Below, one piece after another: positions 59,511-64,000 of a stretch of DNA of 64,000 nucleotides (within the stretch, counting starts at the first letter, position 1; each line of letters begins with the position of its first letter). Source of the DNA: Tetranychus cinnabarinus (taxonomy: Eukaryota; Arthropoda; Arachnida; Trombidiformes; Tetranychidae); assembly GCA_022266195.1 (NCBI GenBank), contig WHVY01000008.1, forward strand, positions 3,409,501 to 3,473,500. The letters run 5' to 3'. A program made the translations under genes and the position numbers. The notes below the pieces were generated by a model that saw only the letters and a list, made by a program, of their open reading frames with translations, was not told the origin of the DNA and searched no databases.

Positions 59511-61124
59511 CCTTATTCTTTTAACTTCATGTTTCATACTTTGTTTTATTTATTCAAATGAATCCTTCAATTGTAACATCTTCAAATTATAAATGACTAA
59601 AATCATGGATTGTTTGACCTTTGGAAAGTACATTTTAAAATTGCACAAATATATGGACATCAAATTGAGCCTTGAATGATTTATGAATGCAATTTGAAAG
59701 AAAGTTCAAATGAAAGTTTTTGTCCTTTACATAGAAAAGCAAAGTTTCAGATCAAATGTTTCTATTTATTTCAATTTAAGGTCAAAAATTTCATTAACTT
59801 CAGGTAATAGCATTTAGTTGGGATGTTAATTGTTGTATTTGATTTGAATTTAGGTTAACAAACATGTCTATGGGTAGGTAAATGGGTCAACACAGTAACC
59901 CAGATCAACCCAAAAACTCTGTAATTATTTCCCTTTCAATGACAAGTAAACTATAATTTGTAATTGCAAAGGCTGGATAAATACTTCAGTTTATTATAAT
60001 TTTTAAATTTATCATTTTCTAGGTTATTTTCAAGACGAAACTGGAAACATCGTTCCATGAATTAAGTTGGTTATCAAACAATTGTATCAAAAGTTTAAAG
60101 CGAACGTAAATTTGAAAAACTAAATCATAAATCCAATTGAGAACCAAATTGGTTAAATTTTTAGGTTTTACCCAAAAAGCTGATAAGAGTTAAATTAACA
60201 ATTGAAAGATTTAACAATGAAAAACTGAGATACTTTTTTAGTAAATTAGATGTTGATTTGGTTAATCAGACAATCGCTCGTATTTTTGCTGGGATTTACC
60301 TAATAATGACGGAAGCAATAAAAGGTACAAATTGATTATAATGAAAGGGAAAGGCTAAAAGGTTGAAACAAGTTTAGGTAAAATTAGATTAACCGTGAAT
60401 TTAGATTTACCGAAATTGCCAGGACAATGACCGGCTGGTTTTGAATAATTTAAATAATTGAGTCACTGATGAAAGTAAATGATTAACTGTCCACTCTTAC
60501 TGACTCCTATTGTAATGTTGGTGTTAATTTTAATGTTAATTATAGCGATGATATTACACGAAAATTGAGTTTGAATGGGTAAGCGAGTTGAAAATTGTTG
60601 GTTACTTTGGTTGCTCTTGGTTGCTGTTGGTTACATTTACTTACGTCTCGATTGAGTTTTGGTTTTTCCAAAATTGCGTTCTGGACTATTTGCAATTGAA
60701 TCGTTTCATTATCAGACTGTAATAAGGTAAAGACGAAGGTAAGAGTGGGAAGTGAAATGAAGATGAATGTTTGTGCCTTTGAGTACGTCATGAGTTACAC
60801 GTTTAAAGGTGAGAAAGCAAATGTGAATCCATCTCAAAATGATCATCGACTCAGCTGGAAAGGAGCAAAGGTAAGCCGTATTTTTTGGCCTCTTTTCTCC
60901 CATTTACCTTTTATTCATTCTTTTTTCATATTATCTCTTCCTCCGTCCTCCCTCATCATCCTCCCTCTTCTTGTTGTTACTGGTGCTGATGGTGTTTCTT
61001 TCTTAATTCCTTTCTTTCTAGCTTTGGCTTCATCTTCTTCTTCCTTTTTTTTCTGGTTACTTCTTACTCTTGGTCCAGGTAAACTATTTTTTGTCTCTTC
61101 ATGGTTCACCCTCTTCTCATCAGG

Positions 61125-61134
61125 TATATATAAA
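61125..61134 (+). promoter_or_regulatory. TATA-like box and probable 5' UTR exon of the last gene
   Basis: TATATATAAA lies about 25 bp before a plausible transcription start near 61150. A non-coding exon could run to the GTAAAT donor at 61329 and join the acceptor TTTCCACAG ending at 61872, just upstream of the ATG at 61887. Inferred from consensus only. Confidence 0.45.
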
Positions 61135-61886
61135 GCTGATTTTTAGGACAACATCTTAGAAGCACTTTTATCTTCATTGAACTGTTTACTATTTTGATTC
61201 GCTCGTTTTGCTTGCTTGTTTCAGTTGCCTTTTGGATAACAGTTACTTTACCATACATGACTTATTGACCAACAAACTTAGATTTAAGTGTATTGTTTCA
61301 TCTCTGGACATTGACATCGTCTACAAGGTAAATTAAATTGTTTATTAATTATTAAATAATACTCAGGGCTTTAAGTAATTTTGATAGAATAGACATTTTG
61401 TTTGATAATCATTGTTTTATAATTTTTAGCGTTTTCTTGTGCTTCTCTACATGTGGTATTGGATTATCACTTTTTATGTTCAGTTATTGACTAACGCAGT
61501 GTTTTTTTGCTATTTAAAGCTTTAATATTAATTTAGAAGATTGTTGACTTGTAATTTTAGGTATTAAATTATGAAAAGGAAGCAATTAATGATTACAATT
61601 GTTGATTGCTTTATGGAAAGCTCTTGCAACCGGTCGATTGTTTTCATTTTTATGCTTTCTCTTTTTTCCAAACAACAATGAATCAGGGTTTGCATATTTT
61701 GAGAAGTCTTTAAGATAACAAAGCTTTTTCAGTTTTGGATTTTTCCATTTCTTATTGTTAGATATTCATTGTTCCCATTCAAAATGTATTTCAAATTCGG
61801 TATCATCATGAAGTTTGTTTTACTTTGAAACACAATTTGTTTAATAAACTATGAATTGTTTACTTTCCACAGAAATTGTCATCACA

Positions 61887-63146
61887 ATGAAACTGGAAAT
61901 TAGTTTTTTCGCTTTCATATTTTTATTATCATCATCTCTGGTCTCCTCATCGTCATCATCTGATGGTTCATCATCTTCAAATAACACCAACAGCAAACAA
62001 TTAACTGAAGGAAGATCGGGTCGAGGTGATATACCAATTGAGATTGAAAATCAGCCAGGAAGATTGGGTAGAGACGATTTTAACATCAATGAGCCCAACA
62101 ATGCAAGTCTTTACCTAAACTTGGCCTCCTCTAAGTCATCCGATGATCAAGGTGAGCTAGATAATTCAACAATAGTGGAACGACCAACTCATATAATGGG
62201 TCGTAGTTCACGAGCCCTAGATTTGGACCACTATTTAGGGGGATCCCGAAAAGCTCGTAAAGAGGGGCACAGGGAATCACGAATTCTTAATGACAACATT
62301 GATTTAACATCATCATCATCATCATCTTCGTCCTCAGCTAAATCAGGATTGGCAATTCAGGGATTCATTCCAATTGTATCCTTATCCGGCTCTCCAACAG
62401 GTGGTTCAACAATCATATCAGCTTCACCAACATCATCGGTCTCTTCTTCATCTCCGGGAAAACATTCAAACGACTATAATTCAGGTAACGACAATGGTAA
62501 CAATAATGGCAATTATCAAGAGGAAGGTTATCTGCCACCTTCAAATGGCTATGCTGGACCCAATGATGCCAAATTTCTTGGTGCTGCCTTACAAGGACTA
62601 ACAGCCGCTTTCAAACCCAAACCTCAGGGTTATGATCCCAACCTCTACGAAAGTTACAATGGACCTTCCTCATCATCACCTCGAGACTGTGTTTGTGTTC
62701 CCTTTTATATGTGCAAAAATGGTTTTCTTGAGCAGCGATCAAAAAATCCACCAGTGAACGCATTGATGGGACATAGACCAGCTACTAATTTAGGAGATTA
62801 TGAAGATCTCGTCAATGCTCAAAGCATTTTGAACCAGTATTCAATGTCACCTCAACTGGCTTCCTTTTATCGATCCAAAGTGAGGCAACCTCAACATCAA
62901 CAACACCATCAGCACCATCAACAACAGCAACACCATCATCAACAACAACATCAGAATCATCATCAACAACACCATCAACACCAACCAATACAATCATTGC
63001 CATCAACATTTGCCCAAGAAAGTGTTAACAATCATCAATATCAACCAACACCTGCACCAGTTACTCGATTACCAATAGACGAAAGAAGCATTGATGGTCG
63101 ATCCAATCGTCCACAGATTGAAGCATACAATTCTAATTCAAATGAG
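61887..63146 (+). CDS. secreted Ser/His/Gln-rich protein with a clip-type CxCVPFYxC motif (3' part outside window)
   Basis: The coding exon starts at ATG 61887, 14 bp after an acceptor, and ends at a GTAGGT donor (63147) in phase 0, after 420 residues. The signal peptide MKLEISFFAFIFLLSSSLVSS is followed by Ser-rich, Asn/Gly-rich and His/Gln-rich (about 345-385) low complexity. Near residue 270 is DCVCVPFYMCKNGFLEQ, resembling the CVCVPYYxCxxG motif at the N-terminus of arthropod clip-type serine protease homologues (masquerade/scarface/PPAF group). In that case the protease-like domain would lie in downstream exons beyond the window. Expanded TCA and CAA/CAT codon runs suggest repeat slippage. 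If the downstream exons lack a trypsin fold, this reading is wrong. Confidence 0.6.
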
Positions 63147-64000
63147 GTAGGTTGATTGTTGAAAGAATTAAATTCGTATTAAGATCATAGTAATCATGAG
63201 AGAATGAAAAAATCTAAATTAGTGAGAGTGATTAAATTGTCATAAAGGTTAGAGAACCTTGAACTAAAGGTTATCATGCTATAAAAAAAAGTAAACCAGG
63301 CCTCAAGTTATAAACTACCAACCGGTTATTTAGCTAATTACAGTTCATTTCAGTGTTTTTGTTAACCATTGATGAATCTCATCTGAATCAGAATCAGCTT
63401 GATTGTCATTTTGTGTGTAAGAGAGAGTATAAAGATAAAAAGAGAATATAATTTGAAAAACCAAAAATAGCGTTGAGAGTAAATTAATTTTGACTGTTTA
63501 ATGTCATCTTCACTTTTTTCACCTTCACTATTCTTCTGTTAAAAGATAAATATTACATGATGAGTGAGAGTGATGAGCATTTTAGACAGTTACTCATCAT
63601 GTTTAATATAATGATCATGATGATCATGATGATCATGTTGATTAATAGATTTTTTTGCTGCTCTCTAACCTTTAACATTTTCCAATCAAAATGGTTTTAA
63701 CAGTAAACAGTCTTTCCAATTTGGAGAGCCAAAACCAGCAAACACAATTGAGCAGCTTTTTGACTTGACTTGCCAATAAAAAGGAAGAGTAGGTCAATTT
63801 ATAAAACTGGCGATATCAAGAACTAATAACAGTGAAAATCGAAATTGATTTTATAAATAGTAATCATGAAAACATTAATAATAGTAAAATCAAGTTTTGA
63901 TTTCAAGTTTTTACGCTTTATATTGATTTTTCAAACTCTTCAAACAAACATTTCAGGTTGAAATTTATCTAATTGTTTTCCCATCATTTGCTCTTTACAC
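63147..64000. other. intron of the last gene (runs off the window)
   Basis: AT-rich intronic sequence. It includes a palindromic microsatellite of GATCATGAT units at about 63611-63645. I see no coding exon before the window ends. Confidence 0.55.
63611..63645. repeat. ATGATC(ATG) microsatellite
   Basis: Tandem ATGATCATG units that are self-complementary and could form a hairpin. Probably simple slippage. Confidence 0.6.

Larger units (their letters stand above)
58732..61149. other. spacer between the array and the last gene
   Basis: The left part is array-type upstream sequence. A decayed array fragment lies at 59415-59510. 59.6-61.1 kb is AT-rich, with a pyrimidine-rich run at 60.9-61.1 kb. 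Open frames here look like composition artefacts. Confidence 0.5.

Noticed and set aside
60745..61146. 133-codon hydrophobic open frame before the last gene
   Set aside because: Its translation follows from a T/C-rich tract, and it overlaps the likely core promoter of the downstream gene. I see no family match.
1..64000. tRNA, rRNA or other structured RNA genes
   Set aside because: I looked for tRNA-like arms and conserved box sequences on both strands and found none convincing. A tRNAscan or Infernal run would settle this.

Overview
The window is AT-rich nuclear DNA of an invertebrate, most likely an arthropod. Most genes are spliced with GT..AG introns. There is a Nit-Fhit fusion gene, a (TTAGG)n tract of the arthropod telomere type, and a neuromodulin/igloo-type IQ protein. 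Short introns, high gene density and a local array of small secreted proteins would suit a mite such as a spider mite, but I cannot prove the species.

Left part (1-31.3 kb) is mostly single-copy housekeeping genes: the C-terminal kinase domain of an MSK-type kinase (+), COMMD10 (-), NitFhit (+), a small secreted two-module sushi protein (+), tafazzin (-), TIM50 (+), a BPHL-type hydrolase (-), P5CS/ALDH18A1 (-, 8 exons), a small cysteine-containing type I membrane protein (+), and a long IQ-motif protein with two alternative acylated N-termini (+). COMMD10/NitFhit and tafazzin/TIM50 are divergent pairs with about 220 bp between start codons. A Tc1/mariner relic lies at 21.28-21.87 kb. A TIR-bounded element carrying the (TTAGG)n tract sits in the last P5CS intron.

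Middle part (32-45 kb) is a segmental duplication of a CCT6-TMEM62 block. The right copy has intact CCT6 (+) and TMEM62 (-). The left copy has an intact TMEM62 reading frame, but its CCT6 is a remnant with a 1.87 kb internal deletion, and the last residues of the left TMEM62 are read from the antisense strand of that remnant.

Right part (35.8-59.5 kb) is a dispersed tandem array on the minus strand. Five intact two-exon genes encode a secreted protein of 217 residues (signal peptide exon plus one body exon), and at least three decayed relatives lie among them. Copies 3-5 encode identical proteins although the 3' flank of copy 3 differs from those of copies 4 and 5, which points to gene conversion or very recent duplication. 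A second sushi gene lies inside the array. Comparing array copies gives empty sites for three MITE-like insertions: hAT-type with an 8-bp TSD, Harbinger-type with TAA, and Tc1-type with TA. About 1.1 kb imperfect inverted repeats sit in two spacers.

The window ends (61.1-63.1 kb and beyond) with the start of a secreted low-complexity protein whose cysteine motif resembles the N-termini of clip-type serine protease homologues. All exon joins are inferred from splice consensus, phase and homology. In every complete gene the summed exon lengths are a multiple of three.
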